A DNA stretch of 64,000 nucleotides from a virus, in IMG/VR virus record IMGVR_UViG_3300046694_000136, positions 1-64,000 of that record; one strand, 5' to 3'. The notes under the pieces are model-generated. The model saw nothing but the letters and a program-made list of their open reading frames with translations, did no database searches and had not been told where the DNA came from. Shown here piece after piece: positions 51,008-60,810 of this stretch; the stretch's first letter is position 1, and each line of letters opens with the position of its first letter. The translations under genes and the position numbers were made by a program.

Positions 51008-51031
51008 TAGGGAGTGATAATTCACTCCCTA
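51008..51031 (+). terminator. Rho-independent terminator
   Basis: A perfect 10-bp stem, TAGGGAGTGA / TCACTCCCTA, with loop TAAT, is followed by CTCTCTTA and a run of T to 51049. It ends the unit with the secreted protein. Confidence 0.92.
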
Positions 51032-51061
51032 ACTCTCTTATTTTTTTTTGTCGGAGTTTGT

Positions 51062-51736
51062 ATGGCAAGTAGGCCCGATACGTTAAAGGACATGACGGTC
51101 TTGAAGGATATTCACGGGATACTGTCCGCTTATTTCCCTGACCGATTCATTTCGGCGGTCTATGACCACATGCGGGGTAACGATGAGGACAGTTTCAATC
51201 ACGAGTACCTGAGAGACAGTCTGTTTGTCATGCGTCGGTTGATTGAGAGTACAGATGATCTGGAACCGGATGATCCTAAGCTCCTGTACGGCATTATGGC
51301 GTTGATGGAGGCAGGTCACCCCTACACTAGGGATAAACCCTACGAACTGTCTCCAGGGATCTCTTGGGTCTTCCTGAGGCTATATGCACCGGAGGTCTTC
51401 AGTAGAGATGACCTTGCGTTCATTAGTAAGACCTGTAAACCCCTCATGCCTCAATCCTTGCGTCCTTCCCACCGCGTTAAGTTGCAGCTTATGGTCCACA
51501 ATACCAAGCACTTGACTAACGTTGTCCATTTTAAGTACCAAAGACTTTACGACAACTTCACAGGAGGTAAAACACGAAGAAACCCTGATGACAATATGCA
51601 CGAGCTTTTCTTAGAGTACTACGGCCCCAATGGGAATGTATGGAGTGCCATTTCAGATTCTGCTAAACGGATTTTCAGCACTGAGGTTGGCAAATTTAAA
51701 CGAGAAGTAGAGGCCGCAGTCAAACGTATCCGCTAG
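51062..51736 (+). CDS. Hypothetical helical protein (224 aa)
   Basis: ATG 51062 with CGGAGTTTGT upstream; earlier in-frame codons lie within the terminator tail. The protein is helical, with FPDRFISAVYDHMRGNDEDS early on and a basic C-terminal helix (KFKREVEAAVKRIR). It contains several Asp-rich loops (STDDLEPDDPKL). No signal or membrane segment. It is followed after 12 bases by a membrane protein gene. Function unknown. Confidence 0.77.
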   Translation: MASRPDTLKDMTVLKDIHGILSAYFPDRFISAVYDHMRGNDEDSFNHEYLRDSLFVMRRLIESTDDLEPDDPKLLYGIMALMEAGHPYTRDKPYELSPGISWVFLRLYAPEVFSRDDLAFISKTCKPLMPQSLRPSHRVKLQLMVHNTKHLTNVVHFKYQRLYDNFTGGKTRRNPDDNMHELFLEYYGPNGNVWSAISDSAKRIFSTEVGKFKREVEAAVKRIR

Positions 51737-51748
51737 GAGAGAACCCTC

Positions 51749-52165
51749 ATGTACGACAGTTTGTATGAAATCGCCATGAACCTTATCTTTTTAGCCGTGT
51801 ACGCCGCGCTTGGTCTAGTGTTGCTGTACAGGTACTTAGCTTCCAAGGATTTGGACTATACACTTGTAAAGATCACGAGCGGCTACGTCTTCAGCTTTAA
51901 AGTAGGAATATTCGCAGGGAAGCTCAAGCTTATTCGACAACGTGGCTGTGCAGTACCGCGTTTCGTTAAGCACCTCGACGGTTGGGAAATAGTCTTTCCC
52001 GTCTTCTACACCGACAACCAGATCAATTCTTTCATAATGCGAAATAACCCACCCGGAAGTAAGACAGCGTCTCACGCTAAAGACTTAGAAGTCTACCGGG
52101 AAGTCGTTATCAAGCGGAATGAAAACCTTGTCTGTAAGGCAGGGACGATCTGCAAATTACGCTGA
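51749..52165 (+). CDS. Single-pass membrane protein (138 aa)
   Basis: ATG 51749 with TAGGAGAGAACCCTC upstream. An N-terminal transmembrane segment (residues about 10-28, MNLIFLAVYAALGLVLLYRYL) is followed by basic residues and a soluble domain of about 105 residues with two or three Cys (RQRGCAVPRF, LVCKAGTICKLR). The positive residues after the helix suggest N-out, C-in, so the domain would be cytoplasmic. Function unknown; possibly acts at the inner membrane with the preceding product. Confidence 0.76.
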   Translation: MYDSLYEIAMNLIFLAVYAALGLVLLYRYLASKDLDYTLVKITSGYVFSFKVGIFAGKLKLIRQRGCAVPRFVKHLDGWEIVFPVFYTDNQINSFIMRNNPPGSKTASHAKDLEVYREVVIKRNENLVCKAGTICKLR

Positions 52166-52174
52166 TGCATAATA

Positions 52175-52206
52175 ACCCCTCCCAGCCTTACGGGCTGGGA
52201 GGGGGT
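52175..52206. terminator. Bidirectional hairpin terminator
   Basis: A 12-bp stem, CCCCTCCCAGCC / GGCTGGGAGGGG, with loop TTACG, lies between the convergent genes ending at 52165 (+) and 52231 (-). Same design as the hairpins at 7008 and 23903. Confidence 0.88.
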
Positions 52207-52230
52207 ACACTGCTTTGCTTCTTTTACAAC

Positions 52231-53187
52231 TTAACCCAGGTAACCAACGTCGTCCGCCGAGATCGCACCAGGCATGGCCGCAGCTTCCGCAGCGATACCA
52301 GCACCCGCAGCAACCTGCGCCTTCTCAACGGTCATCTGAGGAATGGTACCGCCCTTCGCAGCGTTGACAGTTGCCGATGGATTAATGAACCCAGCCGGTG
52401 CTGCTACTGCATCAGGGTTGTACAACGGCAGACGCTTGAGGAAGGTCCTGGCGATTTGTTTCACCGCCAGGGTATCCCACTCGAGCAGACCGGTGAACTC
52501 CATCTGGATGGAACGCATTTCACGCTCAGAGCTCTTGTCACGCTTGATCTCGATCGGAACCAAGGAGCGTGGCATCATCCCGAGGTTCAGAGCAGCGTGA
52601 GCAATGTCGCGCATGTTCCGAGTCGGAGTGAGGTAGATGTTCGAGCAGGACTGGTCATCCAGCAGCATCGGACCTGGATCGTCGAGGATCACGATCTTGG
52701 CGTTCTGGAGTTCCGGGTCCATGATCAACCAACGGCCCCAAACGTCGAACAGCTTGGTGAAGACTTCACCCTCGACGTCGATGGCGGTGTGGGTAACCGA
52801 ACCCTGGCTACGAGTAGCGCCAGAAGGAATGGACATGATGTGACCAGTCCACTCAACCGATTGGAAGCTGAAGTCCACGGTCAGACGGAGACCGTCGAAG
52901 CTCTGGGAACGGTTCTCGAAGAACGCCTTGCAGAGCGACGCGAAGGTCTTACCAGCTGGAAGCCGCGCGAACGCGGCAGGACCGGTAAGCTGGAAGCACC
53001 AGCCCATCTGTTCCAGGTGAGGTTGTTGGTTCAGGTAGTTGTACACCAGACCTGCCCAACCGTAAACACCGTGCAACTCGCCCTTAATAACCGGACGGTT
53101 ATCCAGGCCCAACGCCGTGACGAACTCATCACTCGCCGAGTACAGCGTGTCCGCATTACGATGCGGATAGTTAGTGTTGTTAGCCAT
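52231..53187 (-). CDS. Probable tail tube protein (318 aa)
   Basis: Leftward ATG 53185-53187 with TGAGGATTGATAC upstream, directly downstream of the sheath gene (10-base gap). A beta-rich protein with LHGVYGWAGLVYNYL, SFDGLRLTVDFSFQSVEW and an Ala-rich C-terminal tail (AAGAGIAAEAAAMPGA). Order and codon bias match the phiKZ tube gene (gp30), which always follows the sheath gene (gp29). It should form the inner tube of the contractile tail. Identified mainly by position. Confidence 0.82.
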   Translation of the reverse strand: MANNTNYPHRNADTLYSASDEFVTALGLDNRPVIKGELHGVYGWAGLVYNYLNQQPHLEQMGWCFQLTGPAAFARLPAGKTFASLCKAFFENRSQSFDGLRLTVDFSFQSVEWTGHIMSIPSGATRSQGSVTHTAIDVEGEVFTKLFDVWGRWLIMDPELQNAKIVILDDPGPMLLDDQSCSNIYLTPTRNMRDIAHAALNLGMMPRSLVPIEIKRDKSSEREMRSIQMEFTGLLEWDTLAVKQIARTFLKRLPLYNPDAVAAPAGFINPSATVNAAKGGTIPQMTVEKAQVAAGAGIAAEAAAMPGAISADDVGYLG

Positions 53188-53197
53188 GTATCAATCC

Positions 53198-55366
53198 TCA
53201 GTTCGAACTGTTCAGTTCGTTGCTGTTGTGGGCATAGAGGTCGAACTCCATCATGTACTTCGCCTTGTTGAAGTAGCCGTGAACCACTACGTTCAAAATA
53301 GCGAGGTCGCCGACCTGACCGGAGTCGTACGAGGTTTCAGCCACGATACCTTGAACAGCGCCGCCCAGACCATCACGGCATTGCTCTTCGATCGAGTCCT
53401 TCATGATGGCCTCGTAGGAATCCTGGTCGAGGCTGCGGTCACCCACAACACGCTTCCATTGATCCGCCGAGATCTTCTCGATGCACACGCAGTTGAATAC
53501 GTTGATCTCGTCTTTCAAGACCGAGTCAGGGCTTGGGTGAACAGTCGGGAGACCCGGACGATACACCTGACCATTCCAATCCCAAGGGATGAGAGTGGTG
53601 TGGCCTTTGGAGAACCCGTCCGCTTGGATCTCAGGGGATTCGAACTCGATGGTCGAACCGTAGCCGATGGTCAGACGACGGTTGTCACCGGTATCTGGAG
53701 CCTTGGCAACGTTGACGCGACCGTTATCAGCACCGGCGTAGCCCGCATACTTCTGAGCCTTGTCGATGTTGGCCGAGAAGTACCAGCCGGTAGTTTCACC
53801 GGTCAGCTTAACTTCAGCCTTGTTGATCGACGCACGGCACGCAGGAGTACCCCACTTCTCGGATTCCGGAGTCATCCGCAGGTTGGTGGTCTGCATGTCA
53901 GCACGTGCATACACCTCATCCAGAGGGTTCGCTTCACCTGGAGTCCAGATGGTGGCGTCCTGTTGGACGAAGATGTCTTTACGAGCGCCCAGGAACTGGA
54001 CAGCAACGTCCTTAACTTCTTGGGAGAAGCCAACGTCCCACCAGATCGACTGACGGTTACGGGTAACGTCCTTCTGAGCCGAGCTGTTCACGTAAGTGGT
54101 CAAGTCAGCAACCATCAGGCTGTTGGTGATTTCCCAACCCTGCTTGATGGTAGTCGGCGTTTTCAGGCCAACCAGAAGACCGAACGGATCCGGTACGTTA
54201 TCCGGAGTGGTACCAGCAGGAAGCTGACCGGTGTTGTCGAGGAACGGGGACAGGCCACCGCTTACCTTAACAGCGCCGCTGAGGTCCCACTTGATCACGC
54301 CAGAGCTGGTGCACGCGTAGTACGGAGCGCCGGTGTGGTCTTGGCAGGTGAACGGGTTCATCTGCTTGTACTGCTCACCAGGACGACCGGAGTCAACCAG
54401 GTTGTCGTTCACCGGGCTTTCCAGGTGGTACATCAGCTGGCAGAGCGCAGCGATGTTCTCGTGGTAAACCACGGTACCGTTGATCGGAGCCGGGATTGCG
54501 CGCTGAGGACGGTTGACGTTGGTACCAGTGAAGGTACGGAACGCGTTGTCCAGACCGTACTTGACGTTCTTGACAGTCACGTCGAACAGAGTCGCCGGAA
54601 CGACTTCGTTGCTGCTGGACGGCGCTTTAACGAACGAGCGAACGCCAGCCTTGGTGTCAGTGAACTCACGCAGCTGGTACGGGAACACGCCGTTCTTACG
54701 AACGAAGTCCGAAGTCGCGCGCCATGCAGCGGTGGTGTTCTGAACGCCGAACTGGAAGCCGTTGCGGTTGTAATCTTCGCCGACGCCAGCCAGAGCTTCG
54801 TACAGTGGGTAAACCACGGTTTCCGGCGCACCGCCAACAGCAGCGATGGTACGCACTTCCAGCTCACCTGGGAGTTTACCGGTGATGTCGTCCAGTTTGA
54901 TCTGGATGTCGATACCCGGAATCGTAGCGCCTTGACCTACGATCGGGATGCGAGCACCGCTGGTGTCGTATTTGAAACGACCGGAAACATCGCGTTCAAA
55001 TTGCGGTACTTCAAGCTGGTAGACGAACGCCGACACTGCCGCACGGGCTTTGACGTTGTTTGCCGACAGACGACGGAAACCGATGGTGCCTTGGGCGCCG
55101 TCAGCCAACGCTGCGATCAGACGACCGATTGGGCCGTAGTACGGAGTTTCTGGGTCCAGAATGTCACCGAACGTTTTGGCGAAATCTTTGATGGCAACCC
55201 ATTGGGTACCAACTTCCGAGGCCAAACCGCCGATAGGAGACGTACCGGAAATAACAGGAAGGTGAAGCGGAGCCGTGGCAATAGTGACGTCATACTCAGG
55301 GACCGATACATCATTGATCCCGTTGTTGATCACCGAGCCAGGTACGATCTGGTTGAAAATACTCAT
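53198..55366 (-). CDS. Tail sheath protein, phiKZ gp29-like (722 aa)
   Basis: Leftward ATG 55364-55366. A large beta-rich protein typical of contractile sheath subunits: N-terminal PGSVINNGINDVSV, GPIGRLIAALADGAQGTIGF in the first 120 residues, and a long variable middle. The codon use is extreme (CTG, ACC, GGT, AAC), as expected for one of the most abundant virion proteins. The length and its place beside the tube gene match phiKZ gp29. It contracts during DNA injection. It also shows a long antisense reading frame that is only a codon-bias shadow. Confidence 0.85.
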   Translation of the reverse strand: MSIFNQIVPGSVINNGINDVSVPEYDVTIATAPLHLPVISGTSPIGGLASEVGTQWVAIKDFAKTFGDILDPETPYYGPIGRLIAALADGAQGTIGFRRLSANNVKARAAVSAFVYQLEVPQFERDVSGRFKYDTSGARIPIVGQGATIPGIDIQIKLDDITGKLPGELEVRTIAAVGGAPETVVYPLYEALAGVGEDYNRNGFQFGVQNTTAAWRATSDFVRKNGVFPYQLREFTDTKAGVRSFVKAPSSSNEVVPATLFDVTVKNVKYGLDNAFRTFTGTNVNRPQRAIPAPINGTVVYHENIAALCQLMYHLESPVNDNLVDSGRPGEQYKQMNPFTCQDHTGAPYYACTSSGVIKWDLSGAVKVSGGLSPFLDNTGQLPAGTTPDNVPDPFGLLVGLKTPTTIKQGWEITNSLMVADLTTYVNSSAQKDVTRNRQSIWWDVGFSQEVKDVAVQFLGARKDIFVQQDATIWTPGEANPLDEVYARADMQTTNLRMTPESEKWGTPACRASINKAEVKLTGETTGWYFSANIDKAQKYAGYAGADNGRVNVAKAPDTGDNRRLTIGYGSTIEFESPEIQADGFSKGHTTLIPWDWNGQVYRPGLPTVHPSPDSVLKDEINVFNCVCIEKISADQWKRVVGDRSLDQDSYEAIMKDSIEEQCRDGLGGAVQGIVAETSYDSGQVGDLAILNVVVHGYFNKAKYMMEFDLYAHNSNELNSSN

Positions 55367-55431
55367 ATCGAGTCAGCCTCGTGATGAAATTTGATGGGTG
55401 GAGCAATCGTATGCACCCAATTTTTAGGGCC

Positions 55432-55460
55432 TTAATGTGTCATTTACACTTAACACATAA
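55432..55460. promoter_or_regulatory. Possible operator-like inverted repeat between divergent genes
   Basis: TTAATGTGT (55432-55440) and ACACATAA (55453-55460) form an imperfect inverted repeat in the 119-base gap between the sheath gene (-) and the gene at 55486 (+). The surrounding AT-rich stretch presumably holds divergent late promoters. Function of the repeat is unproven. Confidence 0.35.
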
Positions 55461-55485
55461 CATGTTATTTAAGGAAATACCGCCC

Positions 55486-56367
55486 ATGCTCATTAATGCT
55501 TACGATTCCTCAGCCGGCAGGGTCTTGCGGTCTCTCCATAAGGTGGATGAAATCATCAAGCTTCTGCACCTAAAGCAGAACCTGACCCCCACCAGTAAGA
55601 AAGATGTGTTTGTTCTGACGTTCGCCAATAACGTTCCGTTTGATACACTTGCATTCCCGATTACGCTGGAAACACATACTCGCGAAACCATCACGGTTTA
55701 CGACGAGCGCCCTTACCGAGATAGTCAGAACCGCCCAGTCAATACCAACGACATCACCATCATGAAGCTTTGCGCTTTCCTACAGCAGGACTGTGCGAAC
55801 AAGAAGTTGGGTACGTTGAAGAACATGCGGGCTATGACAGCTCGTGGTTTTGCTGAAGGCTTCTCTGCCCGTATCAGCAGCCGGGCTACTCTAACGACTG
55901 ATGAGACCAAAGTGTTCAAAGCTTTGGCTGTCTACTACGTCACTTGCTTGATGGAGCTCCAGGGTACCGATCTGACCTTCGTCGGCGTCAACACCATCCG
56001 CACCGTTTATAACTGGCAGCAGGACTTCAGTCTTGGTGTTATCGAGGACCTTCCTCACATGAAGACTTTGGAGGATCTGCTCAAAGCAATCCACAAAGAG
56101 CCAATCCTTTATAAGCTGAAGGGTACGGACCTCAAGGACTTCATGGCGTTGGGTTCCTCGATCGTATCGACTGCACTGAAAGGTCCGGTTATCGGTGCTG
56201 CTCTGGAATCCCCTTGCCTGCTGGCAGCTTTTGCCTACGGCGCCTCTAAGTTCAAGTTGTTGAATAAAAGCCCTATGGGTATGGCGTTCGATCCTAAGTA
56301 CGCAGGCCAAGCCGCTTTGGAAGCGTTCTGGAAGAACATTGATTACACGTACGACCTGAATCGGTAA
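55486..56367 (+). CDS. Probable virion structural protein, phiKZ 28-like by order (293 aa)
   Basis: ATG 55486 follows AAGGAAATACCGCCC; the frame stays open upstream through the intergenic AT-rich stretch, so the longer forms are not preferred. Helical, soluble, with LRSLHKVDEIIKLLHLKQN and a late-gene codon pattern. It sits between the sheath gene and the 871-aa gene, the position of phiKZ gene 28. No motif recognised. Confidence 0.8.
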   Translation: MLINAYDSSAGRVLRSLHKVDEIIKLLHLKQNLTPTSKKDVFVLTFANNVPFDTLAFPITLETHTRETITVYDERPYRDSQNRPVNTNDITIMKLCAFLQQDCANKKLGTLKNMRAMTARGFAEGFSARISSRATLTTDETKVFKALAVYYVTCLMELQGTDLTFVGVNTIRTVYNWQQDFSLGVIEDLPHMKTLEDLLKAIHKEPILYKLKGTDLKDFMALGSSIVSTALKGPVIGAALESPCLLAAFAYGASKFKLLNKSPMGMAFDPKYAGQAALEAFWKNIDYTYDLNR

Positions 56368-56373
56368 TCGCCT

Positions 56374-58989
56374 ATGAGCATTATTGGCTTCGAGTCCAAC
56401 AATCCGTTGTTGGACTATGCCATCGGTAATCTCTGGGGTAATCCTGAGGAGAATCACCAGCGTCAAGTAGACATGGTACGGATCTCGGATTACTACGGAA
56501 GCATCGATAACTTCGGTTACATGGAAGCGTGGAGAAGTCTACCTAAGAAGGGTAAGTTCTTCCACGTATTTAGTGTGGGTGGTCTGGATCCAGGTTTCTG
56601 GAACTTCAGGACTGGTCATAGTCGACGCAATCCGCTGGACCGCTGGGTTAACCTCGGCGATCTGTGTACACGTCGCGGTTCCATGATTAACATCTATAAC
56701 ACGTTCGGTTTCAACTACACCAAAGCTAAAGCGTGGGTGATGTGTACTTATGACGGGCTGGTCTTCGTTGCACTGGAGAAGCTTAAGTCATACCCGGTTC
56801 CGATCAACATGGAAATGTTCTTCCGGGTCTACACCCCGACCGTACCGGTGCCTCGTAATGAAACGGTAGACGTACCGGGGATCAACTCCTTCATCTACGA
56901 GACCATGGTCTACGAGTACGCTACAGAGCTGAACCAGTTCATCGTTAGGTACGCGTTCCTGAAGACCTTGCCGGGGTTCACCTTCGTTTACCATAATGGG
57001 GCTTACTTCCACGGAGCTCCTAACCAGATCCCTAACTTGGTGATCGGTGATGTGGTAGAGATCATCCACGACCCAACCGTTATCCGAGCTGAGCTGTATC
57101 GGTACGACCAACTCCCTGCGTTCTACAGTGAGCTGGACAAGGTTCGTAAGCTGATCATCCACCCACCTAAAGTGGAAGGTGATTTCAAGTTACGTTATTT
57201 CGATGACAACGATTACTTCTTGGTAGGTCCAAAGAACTACGGCCTGTACTTCCACCGGAACAACGAGCGTTCGGTTCGGCAGATGACTCACCAGGACGTG
57301 GCCATCTCTGACTACGACATTCAAATGGCCAGCGGTCATCACCCTGATCTGGGTAACTTGGCGAGTAACCGTATCTTGGTGCTGGTCCGGAAGACTGATT
57401 GGGAATACCAGTGGCCGTGGGAGCACAACCGGGTTCGTTACCTATACCGTTTGCCTGATGCAGATATCCTGCGGGCTATGACGGGTGCTCGGGCTACTGT
57501 TCCTGAATGGGCAGCATCCAACCTCGAGCAAGGGCCGGTTATGTCCTTCACTCGTAGTCAGTGGAAGAACCTCTCCAGAGAAAGTGCGAAGAAGGCATTT
57601 GGTTACAACGCTTCTACTTTGATCCTGAGTAATACTCCGGTTAAGGTTGACCACATTCCCGGTACATTGGGTCTGGAGATACCGGTTACCTACCGTGCTG
57701 CGTGCAGTGCTTGGGAGTACGACGCTGAAGGCAAACTGCTGGGTTGGTGGAACATGACCAACCGTCTGTACTTCATTCCGAAGTACGCAGATTGCAAGAT
57801 GGTCGAGTTCACTCTGGGTACCGCTGGACGTAACGTGGACTACAAGGTGGTTAACACAACTACTGAAGTGGATCCATTGAACAACGTTCGGGTCTATGTT
57901 TCTTCGTGGAGCATTGATTCGCAGAAGCTGGTCGGTGAGATGGTGGACGTGACCGGTGATGATTCGATCTACTACATCGAGAACGGTCTTCTCTTCTGGA
58001 AGGAGCTGGATCCGGTTAACCAACGTGGGGTGTTGCTGTTTAACACCAAGTGCTTGGGGTATAGCTTTGAGCTGGATCACATTGACCACAGCCTGAGCTT
58101 TGCACAAACCCACATGTACGACGGTGGCGGCCTGATCTTCCCGACGGCGTTCGCTAACTACTCGATCTGGTTGAACGGTCATCCTTTGATCGACAATGTG
58201 GACTGGTTCTTTGATGGGGACTACTTCTACATCGTTAACAAACAGTTCATTGTGGAAGGGCCGCAACAGATCACCTTCCGAGCTGACCAATTCCATCCCG
58301 ATCAGAAGTTGCCTGTTCGTAAGACGGAGTTGGGTTTTGTAGACGGTGGGGTGATTGGTCGTTTCCCTCGTTATAACCTGCGAGATGATCGGGTAACCCG
58401 TTGTGTGATCGGTGGTCGACTGTTCCGCACTGCTGATGTTCCTAGTGCTGAGAAGCGTTCCCCTGATGATCTGTGGGACACCCTGAACGGGTTGCCTTAC
58501 ATGGTCAAGTACACCTACACCCCGATGTGGTACGTTGAGGAGTATAACAACTTCCCAGGGTACGAACTGGCTCAAGAGGTTGACAAGCGGATCAGTGACT
58601 ATATGACACTGTACGCTGTTAAGCCGAACCAACAACCGGTGATCCATAACCAGCAAGACAAGTATCGTCTGTTCAGTCCGTTCTTGAGCGTGATTGTCAA
58701 TGCTCTCCTGAACCGGCTGCTGGTACTTCCTGCATTGGAAGATATGGAAGAGGGTTACACCGATCGGTTCGTCCGGGATCAGGTTGCCAGTTATATGTGG
58801 TGGCTGAAGTACGACCCTGTTCCTCTCAAGTTCGACCTGCGTTATTTCGCAGTGATGCCTTACGCAAACTACGGGATCCAGACGATCACTTCTGACGAGA
58901 TGGTCTTCATTCGTCAGGTCAATGATTTGTTCCTGAACTCCGTGTGTCAGATTGAAGGACACTTCCAAGTAAACGATAACGTTCGCTAG
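56374..58989 (+). CDS. Virion structural protein, phiKZ 27-like by order (871 aa)
   Basis: ATG 56374, 6 bases after the previous stop; weak Shine-Dalgarno (CGGTAATCG). A large soluble protein with unusually many Tyr, Trp, Phe and Asn and many short strands (FFHVFSVGGLDPGFWNFRTG, WVMCTYDGLVFVALEKL). This is typical of baseplate or tail structural proteins. It lies between the 293-aa and 575-aa structural genes, as phiKZ gene 27. No catalytic motif seen. Likely a tail or baseplate component. Confidence 0.82.
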   Translation: MSIIGFESNNPLLDYAIGNLWGNPEENHQRQVDMVRISDYYGSIDNFGYMEAWRSLPKKGKFFHVFSVGGLDPGFWNFRTGHSRRNPLDRWVNLGDLCTRRGSMINIYNTFGFNYTKAKAWVMCTYDGLVFVALEKLKSYPVPINMEMFFRVYTPTVPVPRNETVDVPGINSFIYETMVYEYATELNQFIVRYAFLKTLPGFTFVYHNGAYFHGAPNQIPNLVIGDVVEIIHDPTVIRAELYRYDQLPAFYSELDKVRKLIIHPPKVEGDFKLRYFDDNDYFLVGPKNYGLYFHRNNERSVRQMTHQDVAISDYDIQMASGHHPDLGNLASNRILVLVRKTDWEYQWPWEHNRVRYLYRLPDADILRAMTGARATVPEWAASNLEQGPVMSFTRSQWKNLSRESAKKAFGYNASTLILSNTPVKVDHIPGTLGLEIPVTYRAACSAWEYDAEGKLLGWWNMTNRLYFIPKYADCKMVEFTLGTAGRNVDYKVVNTTTEVDPLNNVRVYVSSWSIDSQKLVGEMVDVTGDDSIYYIENGLLFWKELDPVNQRGVLLFNTKCLGYSFELDHIDHSLSFAQTHMYDGGGLIFPTAFANYSIWLNGHPLIDNVDWFFDGDYFYIVNKQFIVEGPQQITFRADQFHPDQKLPVRKTELGFVDGGVIGRFPRYNLRDDRVTRCVIGGRLFRTADVPSAEKRSPDDLWDTLNGLPYMVKYTYTPMWYVEEYNNFPGYELAQEVDKRISDYMTLYAVKPNQQPVIHNQQDKYRLFSPFLSVIVNALLNRLLVLPALEDMEEGYTDRFVRDQVASYMWWLKYDPVPLKFDLRYFAVMPYANYGIQTITSDEMVFIRQVNDLFLNSVCQIEGHFQVNDNVR

Positions 58990-59009
58990 AACTTATCCGA
59001 GGACTAAAT

Positions 59010-60737
59010 ATGTTCAGTGATACTCCCAGTACGTCCGCTGAACGGGCAGTAGCCGCAACCAACCTGGCTGTAGCCAACGTAGGTGAACGCTTCCAGCCCT
59101 TCATGCTCCACCTTCAAGATATTTATGATCCGGACATCCATCCGGTCGATGACATCAAGCGTTACGTGGTTCCTAAAGAAGACTGGCTGGTCTTCAACGT
59201 TCCAGGTGGGGTGATCCTTCGGGTTGCTCACGTGGATACTGAAGCTACCAACAAGTCGACTCTGGTTCCATGGGCGATGATCAACGGCGATGCTTCGCAG
59301 ACCACTGAGCAGGATTGGATCTTCGGTCTGAAAGGTGGTCCAATGATCGGTGAGGCTCTGCTCTCTATCGATTACACCCAGCGCCCTAACGTGGCCAAGA
59401 TCGACAGTACCATCATGCGTCCGGGTGCTGCTTACGCCAAGGTCTTCAAAGGCAACGCGGCTATTGAGTCGTTGAACATCGGGGTTCAGTACAACTCGAA
59501 CCTGGTGATCACCAGCAAGCAAGTACCGGTTAAGTTGGCAGAGATCATTGACCGGACTAACGTCAGTATCATGACGACGGGTTCGTTCTCTGTAACTGAA
59601 AACGAAGAAGCTCTGCCTAACGGCGAACGTTGCTACTTGGCGTTCTACGATGAAGGCGATAACTTCATTCCTCCAGCGGCACTGTTGCGGGTTCAGCACT
59701 CGTCCTACATGAAGGACCACCAGCTGGGTACCAAGTACCTCGAGTCGGTCGAACTGCTTAGCCCATGGTTTACCAACACGATGGATCCGAAGCTGTTGGT
59801 GGTTCCGATCAACGTGGTGATCCCTGCGGTAGAGTTGCGTGCTATTGCGCATTACTCTGACGGCAGCAGTTCTGTACCTTCGCCAGTTAACGCGCCACCA
59901 TGGAACCTGATCGGGTTGTCGGAATACCGCCCTACCTATCCTGGTAATGGCGGTGAGCTGGTTCTGACTCGTAAGCTGTTGGATAACGAACAGCATGCGG
60001 TAGCGGAGCCGGGTAACCCTGACTTCAAGAAGCAGATCTACCGTATCGAAGCAGGTGCTGTTAAAGGTGCATGGTCGCCGAAGCTTTACACCTTCCCTGT
60101 TTGGGATCCGGCCATCAGTGGTTACAGCCTGCGTCATTGGTTGTACGACTTGGATCGGAAGTACGTGATCGACGTTACTCAGTTCGTCACGTTCAACCAG
60201 CAGAGTCAGCCATGGCGTCCAACAGCGTACGGTGTGTCTCAGTCGTTGGTGTTCAACTTGAACCTGCGGGATGTTTCGATTCTGAACGCATCCATCACGT
60301 TCTTCCAATACACCACGATTATCTTGCGCGCTCCGATCAGTGGGACTGGGAAACGTTGGGAAGTGTCTTTCGCCCCAACCACTCCGTTCTTCGGTGGTAT
60401 GTTCGCTCAGGTAACCAACGCTGGGGTTAACACTCGCTTCAACGTTAAGAACGGCTTCGCTAACCAGAAGGCGTGGTTGGAAGGGATGTACCGGGCAGTC
60501 TCCCCAAGCTACAACCGTTGGGATGAAGAGAAAGCTCCGGAACCAACTCACTTCTACCTGACTCATCCAACCGATGGACGGAAGTGGTTGTTCTCCATCG
60601 CTTTGTGGGATCAGGACAACGGCATGCCGATCGAACTGCAACACGGTCAAACCTGGGTACTTCAGTGGGTTAACCGTAGCAGTGCGGGCGTTGAGCTTCA
60701 GTTGGCTGCGTCGGGTATTACCATTAACGCTGGTTGA
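59010..60737 (+). CDS. Virion structural protein, phiKZ 26-like by order (575 aa)
   Basis: ATG 59010 with CCGAGGACTAAAT upstream. Beta-rich, with IYDPDIHPVDDIKRYVVPKED near the N-terminus and repeated strands (AELRAIAHYSDGSSSVPSPV region). The C-terminal part ends in strands with RSSAGVELQLAASGITINAG. Between the 871-aa gene and the large terminase, in the position of phiKZ gene 26. Probably a tail or neck component. No enzyme motif recognised. Confidence 0.82.
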   Translation: MFSDTPSTSAERAVAATNLAVANVGERFQPFMLHLQDIYDPDIHPVDDIKRYVVPKEDWLVFNVPGGVILRVAHVDTEATNKSTLVPWAMINGDASQTTEQDWIFGLKGGPMIGEALLSIDYTQRPNVAKIDSTIMRPGAAYAKVFKGNAAIESLNIGVQYNSNLVITSKQVPVKLAEIIDRTNVSIMTTGSFSVTENEEALPNGERCYLAFYDEGDNFIPPAALLRVQHSSYMKDHQLGTKYLESVELLSPWFTNTMDPKLLVVPINVVIPAVELRAIAHYSDGSSSVPSPVNAPPWNLIGLSEYRPTYPGNGGELVLTRKLLDNEQHAVAEPGNPDFKKQIYRIEAGAVKGAWSPKLYTFPVWDPAISGYSLRHWLYDLDRKYVIDVTQFVTFNQQSQPWRPTAYGVSQSLVFNLNLRDVSILNASITFFQYTTIILRAPISGTGKRWEVSFAPTTPFFGGMFAQVTNAGVNTRFNVKNGFANQKAWLEGMYRAVSPSYNRWDEEKAPEPTHFYLTHPTDGRKWLFSIALWDQDNGMPIELQHGQTWVLQWVNRSSAGVELQLAASGITINAG

Positions 60738-60755
60738 TGTGGATTGTATGTTCAA

Positions 60756-60786
60756 CTAACCCTCCGCCCTTAGGGCGGAGGGTTAG
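60756..60786 (+). terminator. Hairpin terminator
   Basis: A perfect 14-bp stem, CTAACCCTCCGCCC / GGGCGGAGGGTTAG, with TTA loop, lies between the 575-aa gene and terminase. GATACCTTTTC follows, giving only a short T run. Confidence 0.85.
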
Positions 60787-60810
60787 GATACCTTTTCAAG
60801 GAATTCGTAT

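Noticed and set aside
53174-55384. A 736-codon open frame antisense to the tail sheath gene, with similar long antisense frames at 52165-53271, 57442-58968, 59004-60755, 31419-33314, 37117-38190 and 41751-42974
   Set aside because: Their frame mirrors the strongly biased codons of the real genes, they lack plausible ribosome binding sites, and their protein composition is unnatural (many His, Gln, Arg and Val).
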